The position numbers were made by a program, and so were the translations under genes. 32,566 bases of DNA, taken from contig JAUXIK010000028.1 in the NCBI GenBank assembly GCA_030620995.1, forward strand, positions 1-32,566, in the 5' to 3' direction. Within the stretch, counting starts at the first letter, position 1, and each line of letters begins with the position of its first letter. Origin of the DNA: Candidatus Aegiribacteria sp. Its GTDB lineage: Bacteria > Fermentibacterota > Fermentibacteria > Fermentibacterales > JCC-6. Below are positions 1 to 8,229 of the stretch, piece after piece. The notes under the pieces are model-generated. The model had not been told where the DNA came from and searched no databases. It saw nothing but the letters and a program-made list of their open reading frames with translations.

Positions 1-12
1 GGAGTAGACCCC

Positions 13-30
13 AGAAGCCTTGCCGCTTCT
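13..30 (+). terminator. possible hairpin terminator at window edge
   Basis: A perfect 6-bp stem (AGAAGC/GCTTCT) with a 6-nt loop is followed after a short gap by ATTTTTA. It could terminate a plus-strand gene left of the window. The stem is short and the T-run is not adjacent, so support is weak. The rest of 1-88 is AT-rich and shows no gene. Confidence 0.25.
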
Positions 31-88
31 CCTATTTTTACTAATCTCTTTTCCATAATAATAAATTATATAATATTATCATAGATTG

Positions 89-676
89 TCAAGCTCTGTT
101 ACTTACCCATTTCGAATTCTTAATCAGGAAGCGCCTGGGAAGTCCTGCTGCTTTCGTAATACCTACGCGTTTTGTTCTCACAATGTCGAGTTCCTCACTG
201 AAACAGGGCATCTGGATCTGAATCTCACCGTTCATTAGAGAAATGCCGGAAAGACTCCTGTTGATAGACAGCGCCTGACAGAGTTTTCCGGGGCCACTGC
301 AAAGATCAGTCATTCTTCCGATCATCCGGTTCTTTTTCATGAGTCCGATACCCTCAACAGGCTGAAGAGCTCTGATCAGCACTGCTTCACCGCTGTTTTC
401 CATCCCTGAGGTTACATTGAAACAATTGTGAATACCATAGATCAGATACACGTAAGCCATACCCCCTTTCTCGAACATCGGCCAGTTGCGATCTGTCCTT
501 CCGCCGAAAGCATGGCTTGCGGGATCATCCTCTGTGTAGCTTTCTGTTTCAACGATAATACCGGTGATCAATCCATCTGGAGTATCTCTTCTTAATAAAC
601 AACCAAGGAGAGCCGGGGCAAGAGTTACCGCATCTTTGAGAAAGAATTCCTCCGGCGGCGAGATATATTCGTTCAC
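89..676 (-). CDS. mpg: 3-methyladenine DNA glycosylase (AAG/MPG family)
   Basis: Base-excision repair enzyme of the AAG/MPG fold, which removes alkylated purines such as 3-methyladenine from DNA. Family landmarks are visible: an early LLGCLL segment, the catalytic-region VETESY stretch followed by DPASHAFGG and R-TDRN, then YVYLIYGIHNCFNV (the nucleotide-flipping and DNA-contact region) and CSGPGKLCQAL near the C-terminus. About 195 residues, the normal size for bacterial members. I place the start at the GTG at 676 because AGGAGG lies 4 nt upstream. An in-frame ATG pair at 709 would add 11 residues but has no ribosome binding site and gives a non-conserved N-terminus. The gene diverges from the HIT gene across a short intergenic region and appears monocistronic. 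Function is confident, the exact start less so. Confidence 0.93.
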   Translation of the reverse strand: MNEYISPPEEFFLKDAVTLAPALLGCLLRRDTPDGLITGIIVETESYTEDDPASHAFGGRTDRNWPMFEKGGMAYVYLIYGIHNCFNVTSGMENSGEAVLIRALQPVEGIGLMKKNRMIGRMTDLCSGPGKLCQALSINRSLSGISLMNGEIQIQMPCFSEELDIVRTKRVGITKAAGLPRRFLIKNSKWVSNRA

Positions 677-757
677 CGTGCCTCCTGTTGCGTTATGATC
701 GAACATCATGCATTATGTCAGCAGAAGAAACAGTCATGATTATTCTGGAGGTAAAAA

Positions 758-1138
758 ATGAAAGATTGTCCCTTCTGTAATCCGGACGATGACAGGATAC
801 TGTGGAGAGATGAAAATGTCTACGTGTTAAGAGATCTGTATCCGGTCTCGCCCTCGCATACTCTGATAATACCTTTCAGACATTTCGCCAGTGTCTTCGA
901 CGCTACTGTTGAAGAGTTGTCTTCGATAGCAAAAGCTCTGGCAGTCAGGAAGGAACAGCTTGAGCAGAGTCTTGCCGCCGACGGGTACAATATAGGTGTG
1001 AACGAGGGAATGGCGGCCGGTCAGACAATCCCTCACGTTCATATTCATCTGATACCGAGGTTCGAGCACGATGTTGATGACCCGAGAGGCGGAATAAGGG
1101 GAGTAATACCGGAGAAGAAATCCTACAACAACTCATAA
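758..1138 (+). CDS. HIT family nucleotide-binding hydrolase
   Basis: Histidine-triad protein of 126 residues, the usual size. The C-terminal HVHIHLIPR (H93, H95, H97) is the family signature; the histidines bind and hydrolyse the alpha-phosphate of nucleotide conjugates such as AMP-lysine, Ap4A or ADP-sugars. An N-terminal CPFC pair (C4, C7) resembles the zinc site of many bacterial HIT proteins. The ATG is preceded by GGAGG with good spacing. Substrate cannot be told from sequence. The next gene on the same strand begins 74 nt later with its own strong ribosome binding site, so the two may be co-transcribed, though no shared function is evident. Confidence 0.92.
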   Translation: MKDCPFCNPDDDRILWRDENVYVLRDLYPVSPSHTLIIPFRHFASVFDATVEELSSIAKALAVRKEQLEQSLAADGYNIGVNEGMAAGQTIPHVHIHLIPRFEHDVDDPRGGIRGVIPEKKSYNNS

Positions 1139-1212
1139 CTCGTACTGCTCAAGAACTGAATTTATTTCTATTATTTGTATCGGACATTGATCATATCCTA
1201 TTTGGAGGAGAA

Positions 1213-1989
1213 TTGACAAACATTGATACTATCATACCGGAGGGTTTTAATCTTGTAACCGCAAAGGATCGGGATGGACTTCTCAAGGCTGTCGATGCTG
1301 AAGTGACAGGAGTCTGGCCGGAATTCATGCTTCATGACACAGTGGCCAATCAGCACTGGGCGAGGCTTTATTCTGAATTCCCGGAATACCAGTTTGCCCT
1401 TTTTGATAAGGAATCGGGTAAAATGGCGGCGGCGGGTAACTGCATTCCTTTGCTCTGGGATAAATATCCGAAAAGCCTTCCGAACGAGGGATGGGACTGG
1501 ACTGTCAGAACGGGATTCAGGAATAAATCAGAAGAAGCACAGCCAAATGCCGTCAGCGCGCTTTCAATAGCGGTGTCACATGAATACAGGGACAGAAAGC
1601 TGAGCGGCTGCATGGTTGAGATCATGAAAGAGACAGGAAGAAAGAACAATCTTGGAACACTCCTTGCGCCGGTACGCCCATCATTGAAATCCGATTACCC
1701 TCTCATACCGATGGAAAATTACATGAATTGGAAGAATACCGCAGGATTGCCTTTTGATCCCTGGCTCCGTGTGCATGTGCGAGGCGGCGGCAGGATCGCA
1801 GGCGTCTGCGAAGCATCAATGACAATTCCGGGTTCGGTGAAGGACTGGAAAGACTGGACCGGGATGGAATTCCCCGGAAGCGGCAGGTATGTTGTTGAAG
1901 GCGCTCTTGTTCCTGTCGAGATCAACACCGATATGGGAACAGGTCTTTATATTGAACCCAATGTCTGGGTGGTTCACAGAATACAATAA
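1213..1989 (+). CDS. GNAT-like N-acetyltransferase family protein
   Basis: 258-residue soluble protein. The middle region resembles a GNAT core: FALFDKESGKMAAAGNCIPL looks like paired strands, and the segment from about 117 (ALSIAVSHEYRDRKLSGCMVEIMKE) matches the strand-loop-helix that binds acetyl-CoA pyrophosphate, with EYRDRKLSG in the place of the usual Q/RxxGxG/A loop. The C-terminal half has WLRVHVRGGGRIAGVCEASM and a motif-like VEGALVPVEI that I cannot assign. The start is TTG, supported by GGAGGAG 5 nt upstream; no in-frame ATG exists near this position. It follows the HIT gene on the same strand. The acceptor substrate is unknown, and the GNAT assignment rests on fold-level pattern only. 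Confidence 0.6.
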   Translation: MTNIDTIIPEGFNLVTAKDRDGLLKAVDAEVTGVWPEFMLHDTVANQHWARLYSEFPEYQFALFDKESGKMAAAGNCIPLLWDKYPKSLPNEGWDWTVRTGFRNKSEEAQPNAVSALSIAVSHEYRDRKLSGCMVEIMKETGRKNNLGTLLAPVRPSLKSDYPLIPMENYMNWKNTAGLPFDPWLRVHVRGGGRIAGVCEASMTIPGSVKDWKDWTGMEFPGSGRYVVEGALVPVEINTDMGTGLYIEPNVWVVHRIQ

Positions 1990-2168
1990 CAGTTGAACTG
2001 ATTAAACGAAATTTGAAAGTATCATGAGACAGCATTACAGAAAATGGGACATTTTTTAGGATTTTGCGATGTTATGGTATTCTGAAGGATGAGTGAATCT
2101 CAGAGTCCGAGAGAACAAAGGAAAGTCTGCCTGGATTACATTCTGAAATGACAAATTCCCGGAGGAGC
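1990..2168. other. intergenic region, no gene seen
   Basis: This convergent stretch between the GNAT-like gene and the yoeB toxin gene holds no convincing open frame, hairpin terminator, tRNA or repeat. Confidence 0.5.
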
Positions 2169-2435
2169 TTACGTGGAATAGTGATATCGGCATGCTATCA
2201 CCGTGACATGCGTCTCGGATACACCATACACAAACCTGTGAGTATCATCTATTCTGCGAGACCAGAAACCTGATAGATTCGCTTTCAGCGGTTCCGGATT
2301 TCCAATGCCCTTAAATGGTGTTTGCATTGTGTTTCTTATCAATCTGTTAATGCGCTTTATCGTTTTCCTGTCCTGCCCTTGCCAGTATAGATAATCGGAC
2401 CAGGCTGCATCAGTCCAGGCCAGACATCTACTCAA
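2169..2435 (-). CDS. yoeB: YoeB family toxin (ribosome-dependent mRNA interferase)
   Basis: Toxin of a type II toxin-antitoxin pair; YoeB binds the ribosome and cleaves mRNA at the A site. The sequence follows the family closely: AWTDAAWSDYLYWQ, KTIKRINRLI, PFKGIGNPEPLK, LSGFWSRRID and the C-terminal ACRYHY with the essential His-Tyr end. About 88 residues versus 84 in E. coli. I choose the TTG at 2435, which overlaps the antitoxin stop codon region by 8 nt and puts the conserved Trp near position 7 as in other YoeB proteins. An upstream in-frame TTG at 2465 would add 10 residues. Neither has a strong ribosome binding site, so translation probably depends on coupling to yefM. All recognisable catalytic motifs are intact. 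Confidence 0.93.
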   Translation of the reverse strand: MSRCLAWTDAAWSDYLYWQGQDRKTIKRINRLIRNTMQTPFKGIGNPEPLKANLSGFWSRRIDDTHRFVYGVSETHVTVIACRYHYST

Positions 2436-2682
2436 CTGATATTTCTCTTTCCTTAACCTGACCAAGATTGTATTGTTCGATCGATTCTCTCAGGTGTTCA
2501 GCATTTGCCGGAGATCTCAACAAATATATAGTCTCCATAAGACTGTTGTAATAATCGAATGACATCACTACTGCATCTTCGCTGTCGCGTCTGGTTATTA
2601 CTGTACAATCAGCATCATTAACCACTCGATCCAGCACACTTTTCAGCTTGTTCCTGGCTTCAGTAAATGTAACAATTTGCAT
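2428..2682 (-). CDS. yefM: YefM family antitoxin (Phd/YefM)
   Basis: Antitoxin and autorepressor of the YefM-YoeB pair. The N-terminal half, QIVTFTEARNKLKSVLDRV, followed by TVITRRDSEDAVVMSFDYYNSLMETIYLL, is the Phd/YefM DNA-binding and dimerisation domain. The acidic, polar C-terminal tail from about residue 60 would wrap the toxin. Length is 84 residues from the ATG at 2682, which has GGTGAGG placed as ribosome binding site; a GTG at 2694 falls inside that site and is less likely. The gene overlaps yoeB, the usual arrangement in which antitoxin is made first. Regulation is suggested by the TGTACA operator immediately after the -10 box. Confidence 0.93.
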   Translation of the reverse strand: MQIVTFTEARNKLKSVLDRVVNDADCTVITRRDSEDAVVMSFDYYNSLMETIYLLRSPANAEHLRESIEQYNLGQVKEREISVE

Positions 2683-2703
2683 TTTATACCTCACCTGTTC
2701 AAG

Positions 2704-2717
2704 TTACTGTACAAGTA
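2704..2717. promoter_or_regulatory. yefM-yoeB operator (TGTACA core)
   Basis: TGTACA (2708-2713) directly abuts the -10 box and sits in an imperfect dyad, TACT-N5-AGTA. TGTACA is the known core recognised by YefM-YoeB in E. coli, so autorepression by the encoded complex is likely. One copy is clear; the second, shorter palindrome known from E. coli is not evident. Confidence 0.6.
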
Positions 2718-2741
2718 TAACTGCATAGTATATCATGTCAA
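2714..2741 (-). promoter_or_regulatory. yefM-yoeB promoter
   Basis: On the minus strand a perfect -35 TTGACA (2736-2741) is separated by 16 bp from a -10 TATACT (2714-2719). It lies about 30 nt upstream of the yefM ATG, and no other gene start competes for it. Confidence 0.7.
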
Positions 2742-2772
2742 TAATGGAAGCAATAGAAGCTTGAATACTATG

Positions 2773-5700
2773 TTAGTAGCGGATTGTGTAGTGTATCTCC
2801 AGTGTGGGTTTCATATCACCATGGATTGTAGACTTTGTCGATCCCTCGACGTACAATTCCGAGCTGAAGAGGTACTGTGCGCTGAATGTCCCCGGATTTG
2901 CCGAAAATACGTCCCCTTCGTATGAAACATAGAGATCAGGAAGTACATATTTACCGACGTTCAGAACCAGGCTTGTTGTATCAGACATGAGTTCCGGGGA
3001 TATCTCAAAAGTATCCAGTCCGATATCTTCTCTGATATTCCTGGCAATAAGGCTCCCCAGCATTGTTTGCGCTAAAGTCTCAGCTTCGGATCTCAGTGCG
3101 GCGGAATTAATTTGCTGCATCTCACCATAGGTCAATCCGGCTGCCAGCAGTGTTAGAATATCTTCCTGGGCGATCTGCCCTCCGGGTCCTTCGCCGGTCA
3201 GAGTGATTACAGGATTGTCCATATCCCCTGTAATCAGAATGGTTATGTGATATTCATCACGATTCATGATGCTGCGTACAGTAGTTTCCGCGGTAACATT
3301 GAGATGAACAGTTGGAGGAATACCCTGGATGAGTTGCACTCTTCCCTCTACTATCTCGAAATCTCTCTGCAGTATTGTTATTCTTCCCCTGACCGCATCG
3401 ATATACCCGTTCACTGTGGGTTTACGCTCAAGCGAAAATATTCTCATCTTCACTGCCATTTCAATATTCGCAAAACTCGTTCTGAACCAGAGTTTTCCAG
3501 TACTGGAAATATCAATTTCCAGATCGAACGGAAGATCTCCCGACTCTCCGGATGATGAAGCTGACACCGGTTGAGGTATGCCGATCGCACCTTCAATAAT
3601 GGTGAATTTCCCTGTGAGAACAGGCCTGCTAATTGATTCATCTTTATCCATGGTTACTCCACCTGATGCGACAATTGCGCCAATTCCGGGCAGAGGAATC
3701 TCCATTTTGGACAGTTGTGCGTAAATACTGTAATCAGCAAGTTCAAATGGATAGATACTGCTGATATCAGCCAGCAGGGTAGAAGAGAAATTACCTGAAC
3801 TCTGGCTTCCGGCTCCAACTGTCAGGCGGGTATTATATCCCTGCTCAGTAGAATCCGGATAATTCAGGTAGAAATTCACGTTGGGAAGCTCAATTCCAAG
3901 AAGTGTAATGTACAACCGTCTAATTCTTGCAGACGCCTGAAACTCCAGAGACGGATCTCCATCATCTTCCCTGCTGTACTCAGCTCTGGCTGAAACGCTT
4001 GCACCCACGGTGTTTATCGGGAGCGGAAGGAGATAGAAAAACCAGTCACCAATATTATTCACCTCTAGCTCCAGCCAGTCTATTTTCTCTGCAAGCAGAT
4101 CAAAATCCGTGCCGCTCCATACATTACTTGCGCTGAGCTGCAAGCCTGATCTCACCCCTTCATGCCAGGCATATATACCATTAACGGAAATATTGCCTTC
4201 ATCCGCCGATATTTCAATCGTTATACTGTCCATTGAGAACTGACCGTACTCAGGGTCTGATATTTTGCCGGTAAGCGAACCCTGTAAATAATTCGCATCC
4301 CGTGAATAGGATATATGGAAGTTCCCTACTCCGGACATATCCGCAGGCAGGCCGGAGAAAGTGCTGAATGTCGTAAAATCAAAGTTATCGATAATTGCTT
4401 CAAATGATATTTTTTCTTCATCCATCATTCCGGACATCCGGAATTCACCAATCGGCGGGTCAATCCACAGGGAATCCAATACGATAGTACCGTTTTCCGC
4501 GAACCCTGAAAGACCTCCATCAGTTATTACTCTGAGTTTTGAATGCGCAGCTCTCAGATCCTCTACGGTGAATCTGATAATATCCCCTGTATTCACAACA
4601 ACCTCTCCGGTGTAGATTCGATCATTTGAAGCTGTAAGTGTTAAACAATCAACAGTGATATCATCCCCATCAACGGAAACATCGGCAGTTACGTGAAAAA
4701 CATCTGAAAGAAGGCGAAGGCTGTCTGCTACAAGAGAAACTCCTCCTGTCAGGTTCCCCCGGGAAAGGTTCACTGTTCCCTGAAGTGAAGCCGTGTCAGC
4801 GGAAATGTCACTCATGGATAATTCATAGACATCTATATCACCTTCAAGGTCCATACCGAAATTTGTTCCGCTTCCATTTATGTCCAGATTCGCTCCTGAA
4901 ATGGCCGGAAGTCCGTCAATTCCATATTTCTCGAGAAACAGGAGAGAGCCAAGAGAGGCTTTAACCTCAGCAGACCACGATACAGGTTTCCAACCCGGAC
5001 CAAGGATACTCCGGCCCGAGAATGTCATTGATTCGCTGCCCGCACTTACTGATCCATGGAAATCAACATTGTTTTCAAGGAGAACAGCATCAAGATAAAG
5101 CGTCGAAACATCAAGAATATCAACACTTGAAGCCGAGAAATCGATAGTTGCCGCACCATTGAGATTCAATTGCGCGTCTCCGGAACAGGAAGCGGAAATC
5201 GAACCGGTCATTCTTGTGTCCGGAAGTGTGGTGAAGTATTCTGATATATCAGTATTATTCATTGACAGATCAACTGAAGCGTCCCATTCCGAGGAAGTAA
5301 TATCATAACTTCCATCAAGATCAAATGATGCGTTATCCGCAACAAGATGAAGTCCATTCACAGCAAGATTCTGCAAATCGGCTGTTAGTGTATCCACAGT
5401 AAATCTGGCTTCCCTGCCGAATAGAAACGCTTCTCCATTACTGAACGTAAGATTCGCCTGCAAGTCTGAAAGCCGACCGGAAATGGATCCGCTGGTTGAA
5501 ACGGACAGTTCAACAGGAATATCAAGGTTTTCCGTTGTCACTCTGCCGGAAATATCAACATTCAGCGTTTCTTCAATACCGCTCAGCGTTCCGGCAATCA
5601 ACAATGAGCCGGGAGAAGCAATCCCGGTAAACCCTTCAGTGAATACATCACCATCAACAAGTGTGAGCATACCATTCCCAAGGATCTGCCCGAAACCCGG

Positions 5701-6273
5701 AAGCTCGACTCGAGCTGAATTCACATCCACTGAAACGCCTGATTCCCGCTTGATAACAGCATCCAGATACATGGAATCAAGGATAACACCGAACGGATCG
5801 GTGATTATTCCGTACTCCAGAATGAAGCCGTCCGTGCTTATGACGATTCCTTTATCGATACTTGCAAGAATCGAGCTCAGCGAATCCGGAACAGAATCAG
5901 CTTCCCCTGTTTCAGGCGGAAGGTTGATCTCCAGTCTCTCGACCATGATATAATCGAGATGCCTGCTTTTAAGGAAGTCCAGCAGACTTCCCTGTATCTC
6001 AGTACCGCAGATGGCTATCTTCAAGCCGTGATTATCAATCACAATTACAGAATCGGCTATGGTATTCCAGAAAATATCCGTACGCAGACCCCCCCTGAAA
6101 CTGATCTGCGTAACTTCATCCGACACAATCATGCCGGTGACTTTCCCAAGCGTCTCACCAAGAAATCCTGTTGCCAGAAACAGGTAGAATGATATGATAA
6201 GAAAAAACAAACCAAGAAGAATTGTCCGAACCCATAAAGCGGTTCTTTTAACTACTGAATCCTTAGAAAGCAT
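2773..6273 (-). CDS. tamB: TamB-like translocation/assembly module protein
   Basis: Inner-membrane-anchored periplasmic protein of the TamB/AsmA-like superfamily, which with TamA forms a bridge across the envelope used for outer-membrane protein assembly and lipid transport. One N-terminal membrane segment (about residues 10-35) is followed by over 1000 residues of alternating hydrophobic and polar beta-strand sequence without catalytic motifs. The C-terminal 350 residues fit the TamB domain: GYIDAVRGRITILQRDFEIVEG, then VHLNVTAETTV and GPGGQIAQEDILTLLAAG, ending in an outer-membrane-style aromatic residue. About 1166 residues, near E. coli TamB (1259). I use the ATG at 6273, which overlaps the tamA stop by 11 nt and suggests translational coupling; an in-frame TTG at 6285 is also possible. 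Confidence 0.9.
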   Translation of the reverse strand: MLSKDSVVKRTALWVRTILLGLFFLIISFYLFLATGFLGETLGKVTGMIVSDEVTQISFRGGLRTDIFWNTIADSVIVIDNHGLKIAICGTEIQGSLLDFLKSRHLDYIMVERLEINLPPETGEADSVPDSLSSILASIDKGIVISTDGFILEYGIITDPFGVILDSMYLDAVIKRESGVSVDVNSARVELPGFGQILGNGMLTLVDGDVFTEGFTGIASPGSLLIAGTLSGIEETLNVDISGRVTTENLDIPVELSVSTSGSISGRLSDLQANLTFSNGEAFLFGREARFTVDTLTADLQNLAVNGLHLVADNASFDLDGSYDITSSEWDASVDLSMNNTDISEYFTTLPDTRMTGSISASCSGDAQLNLNGAATIDFSASSVDILDVSTLYLDAVLLENNVDFHGSVSAGSESMTFSGRSILGPGWKPVSWSAEVKASLGSLLFLEKYGIDGLPAISGANLDINGSGTNFGMDLEGDIDVYELSMSDISADTASLQGTVNLSRGNLTGGVSLVADSLRLLSDVFHVTADVSVDGDDITVDCLTLTASNDRIYTGEVVVNTGDIIRFTVEDLRAAHSKLRVITDGGLSGFAENGTIVLDSLWIDPPIGEFRMSGMMDEEKISFEAIIDNFDFTTFSTFSGLPADMSGVGNFHISYSRDANYLQGSLTGKISDPEYGQFSMDSITIEISADEGNISVNGIYAWHEGVRSGLQLSASNVWSGTDFDLLAEKIDWLELEVNNIGDWFFYLLPLPINTVGASVSARAEYSREDDGDPSLEFQASARIRRLYITLLGIELPNVNFYLNYPDSTEQGYNTRLTVGAGSQSSGNFSSTLLADISSIYPFELADYSIYAQLSKMEIPLPGIGAIVASGGVTMDKDESISRPVLTGKFTIIEGAIGIPQPVSASSSGESGDLPFDLEIDISSTGKLWFRTSFANIEMAVKMRIFSLERKPTVNGYIDAVRGRITILQRDFEIVEGRVQLIQGIPPTVHLNVTAETTVRSIMNRDEYHITILITGDMDNPVITLTGEGPGGQIAQEDILTLLAAGLTYGEMQQINSAALRSEAETLAQTMLGSLIARNIREDIGLDTFEISPELMSDTTSLVLNVGKYVLPDLYVSYEGDVFSANPGTFSAQYLFSSELYVEGSTKSTIHGDMKPTLEIHYTIRY

Positions 6274-8056
6274 GACCAAGACCAAAGTAAAATTTCCCTC
6301 TTTTCAGAGAGTTGCTCCAGGTGGGAGCAAAACCATAATCAACCCTTATCGGGCCGAAAACAGTATTGTATCGAAGCCCGACTCCGACTCCAAAACCTGT
6401 TGATTCAAGATTGATATCGTCCAGGGACTTCCAGAGACCACCTGCATCTGTGAACAGGACCAAACCCAAATTGCCGATAATTCTCGCTCTAGCTTCGAAA
6501 TTGCTCAGAATTTCTACCCGTCCACCTATGGGATTATCGTCATTATCTTTAGGACCAAGTGAATTGAACGGGTAACCGCGAACTGTTGTTCCTCCTCCCA
6601 TGAAGAACCTGTCATCCGGTGGAACCGAAACATCATCACCATAGGGGAACGCTACTCCGGATCTCATACGCATGGCCAGCACAAAATCATCACCGAATGG
6701 GATAAACCATCTGGCTTCATTACAGAACCTGTAGTAATCAGCTCCTCCGAGAATACTACCGGACAGTTTCCCCTCCGCCATCATCCAGTGTCCTCTGAAT
6801 GGGTTGAGAAGAGGGGAACGGGTATCATGAATCAGAAATGATGTGACACTGGAAGTTGTGTACCATTCAGCATTCTCCTGATCCTCTTCAATGTACTTCT
6901 CATATTCAAGGCTGTATCCCGCAATAAATTTCAAATGATCCGTAATATTTCTGGCAAAGGATGAAGTGATCGAGTAACTCCTCTGAAAAAGACCGGGAAT
7001 AGACAGATTAAGGTATCCAAGCTTCAGCTGCCATCTCCATCTTGTCGAGAAAAACCAGGGTTCCTCATAGGTAATTTCCGGTTCAATCTTCCGCCCTACA
7101 TTAGATCCAAAATACTCCATATAATGAAAACCGATTGTAAGCCTCTGATTATTCCCCATGATGTTGGGATGAAGCCATCTGGTGCTGCCAAATACGGCGG
7201 ATGGAGATATATACCCGGTACCCAGATCGATTCTGTGATACCTGCTTTCGGTCACGGCAACAAAAAGATTTACAATACTGCTGTCATCCGGGCAATCATG
7301 ATAGGAAAAGCGAACATCCTGAAACAGTCCGAGATGGTAAATCAGACTTATAGACTGACGCAGCAATTCCATATTCAGAGAATCACCGGGTGATATCATC
7401 AATTCCCTGGTAATAACCTTTTCACGGACAGTCTCCAGCCCTGTCACCGTAACACTCCCCAGGAAAACCTGGTTGTTTTCATCAATTACACATTCAACAG
7501 CCCTGTAACCCGTGTTTGCTCCGGTACGACCCTCGATTTCACTAAGGCTCAGCAGGTTGATATGTAATGATGCATTTATGTAACCTCTTTCACTGTAGCT
7601 GTTCAGTACAGCGTTCCGGAAAGCAAGAGTATCCTCAGGCGTTACCGGTTCATATGTGGCTCCGGGATACAGGTTTGCGAGAGAATCGGCGGAAAAAAGT
7701 GTAATACCTTTGAAGACAAGACCGGAAAGCAGGCTTCTCATCCCTGTATCTACTGAAATTCTTACTATTGCTGTTTCATCATCCCAGAGGGGCCATTGTA
7801 CGTCAACAGTTGATGAAAGGTATCCGAGTGCCGAAAGATTCGATACAATACCATTTTGAACTTCAACAGGCGTAATCCTTAAAAGAGAAGATCCTGGTTT
7901 AAGTCCTGTTCCGTGAAGAAGTTTGCTCTGAGATACAGAAATATCTCCTGAGACAGTGATTGAATCTACTTCAGGCTCAACAAAGGAAGCCTGCAAAGAC
8001 GCAGGTAAGAGAAACAGCAGTATACCGCCAAGTACAATTCTCGTGTTCAGATGCAC
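6263..8056 (-). CDS. tamA: TamA-like Omp85 family outer membrane protein
   Basis: Outer-membrane beta-barrel assembly protein of the Omp85 superfamily. It has an N-terminal signal peptide (hydrophobic segment 6-22, ending near LQA-SF), about three POTRA-like repeats (roughly 30-105, 107-190 and 195-272; the third has VTVTGLETVREKVITRELMI), and a C-terminal 16-strand-type barrel from about 275. The barrel carries GGGTTVRGY (VRGY at 492-495), the conserved loop-6 motif, and ends in Phe as outer-membrane barrels do. The 597-residue length matches TamA (577) rather than BamA (about 800, five POTRAs), and the adjacent tamB confirms the choice. The start is GTG, with a moderate AAGGCGGG about 10 nt upstream. 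It diverges from the ThiD fusion gene. Confidence 0.92.
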   Translation of the reverse strand: MHLNTRIVLGGILLFLLPASLQASFVEPEVDSITVSGDISVSQSKLLHGTGLKPGSSLLRITPVEVQNGIVSNLSALGYLSSTVDVQWPLWDDETAIVRISVDTGMRSLLSGLVFKGITLFSADSLANLYPGATYEPVTPEDTLAFRNAVLNSYSERGYINASLHINLLSLSEIEGRTGANTGYRAVECVIDENNQVFLGSVTVTGLETVREKVITRELMISPGDSLNMELLRQSISLIYHLGLFQDVRFSYHDCPDDSSIVNLFVAVTESRYHRIDLGTGYISPSAVFGSTRWLHPNIMGNNQRLTIGFHYMEYFGSNVGRKIEPEITYEEPWFFSTRWRWQLKLGYLNLSIPGLFQRSYSITSSFARNITDHLKFIAGYSLEYEKYIEEDQENAEWYTTSSVTSFLIHDTRSPLLNPFRGHWMMAEGKLSGSILGGADYYRFCNEARWFIPFGDDFVLAMRMRSGVAFPYGDDVSVPPDDRFFMGGGTTVRGYPFNSLGPKDNDDNPIGGRVEILSNFEARARIIGNLGLVLFTDAGGLWKSLDDINLESTGFGVGVGLRYNTVFGPIRVDYGFAPTWSNSLKRGKFYFGLGHAF

Positions 8057-8163
8057 TGTTCGTTGCCCGCCTTCTTAAACATTACCGATAAGCAGTAACC
8101 TGTACAACCGGCTATCAATTCAACTACCCTACACACGAATGGCGAATGAAGCACTCGGAAATA

Positions 8164-8193
8164 TACATGTAGGCAAGTATAGTTCTACATATA
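8164..8193. repeat. inverted repeat in tamA/thiD divergent region
   Basis: Nine-base arms with one mismatch (TACATGTAG / CTACATATA) separated by 12 nt, in the 173-bp region between the divergent tamA and thiD genes. It may be an operator for either gene. I see no convincing sigma-70 promoter or thiamine riboswitch in this region. Confidence 0.3.
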
Positions 8194-8229
8194 ACCGTAA
8201 GCATAATTCCATTACATCTTGTAGGCTAG

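Noticed and set aside
5483..5953. 156-codon plus-strand frame within tamB
   Set aside because: It is antisense to conserved tamB coding sequence, Ser/Pro-rich in the way typical of reverse-strand shadows, and has no ribosome binding site support.
8057..8229. Possible TPP riboswitch before the ThiD fusion gene
   Set aside because: The conserved thi-box elements (CUGAGA and the ACCUGAUC-type stretch) are not found in this region on the plus strand.
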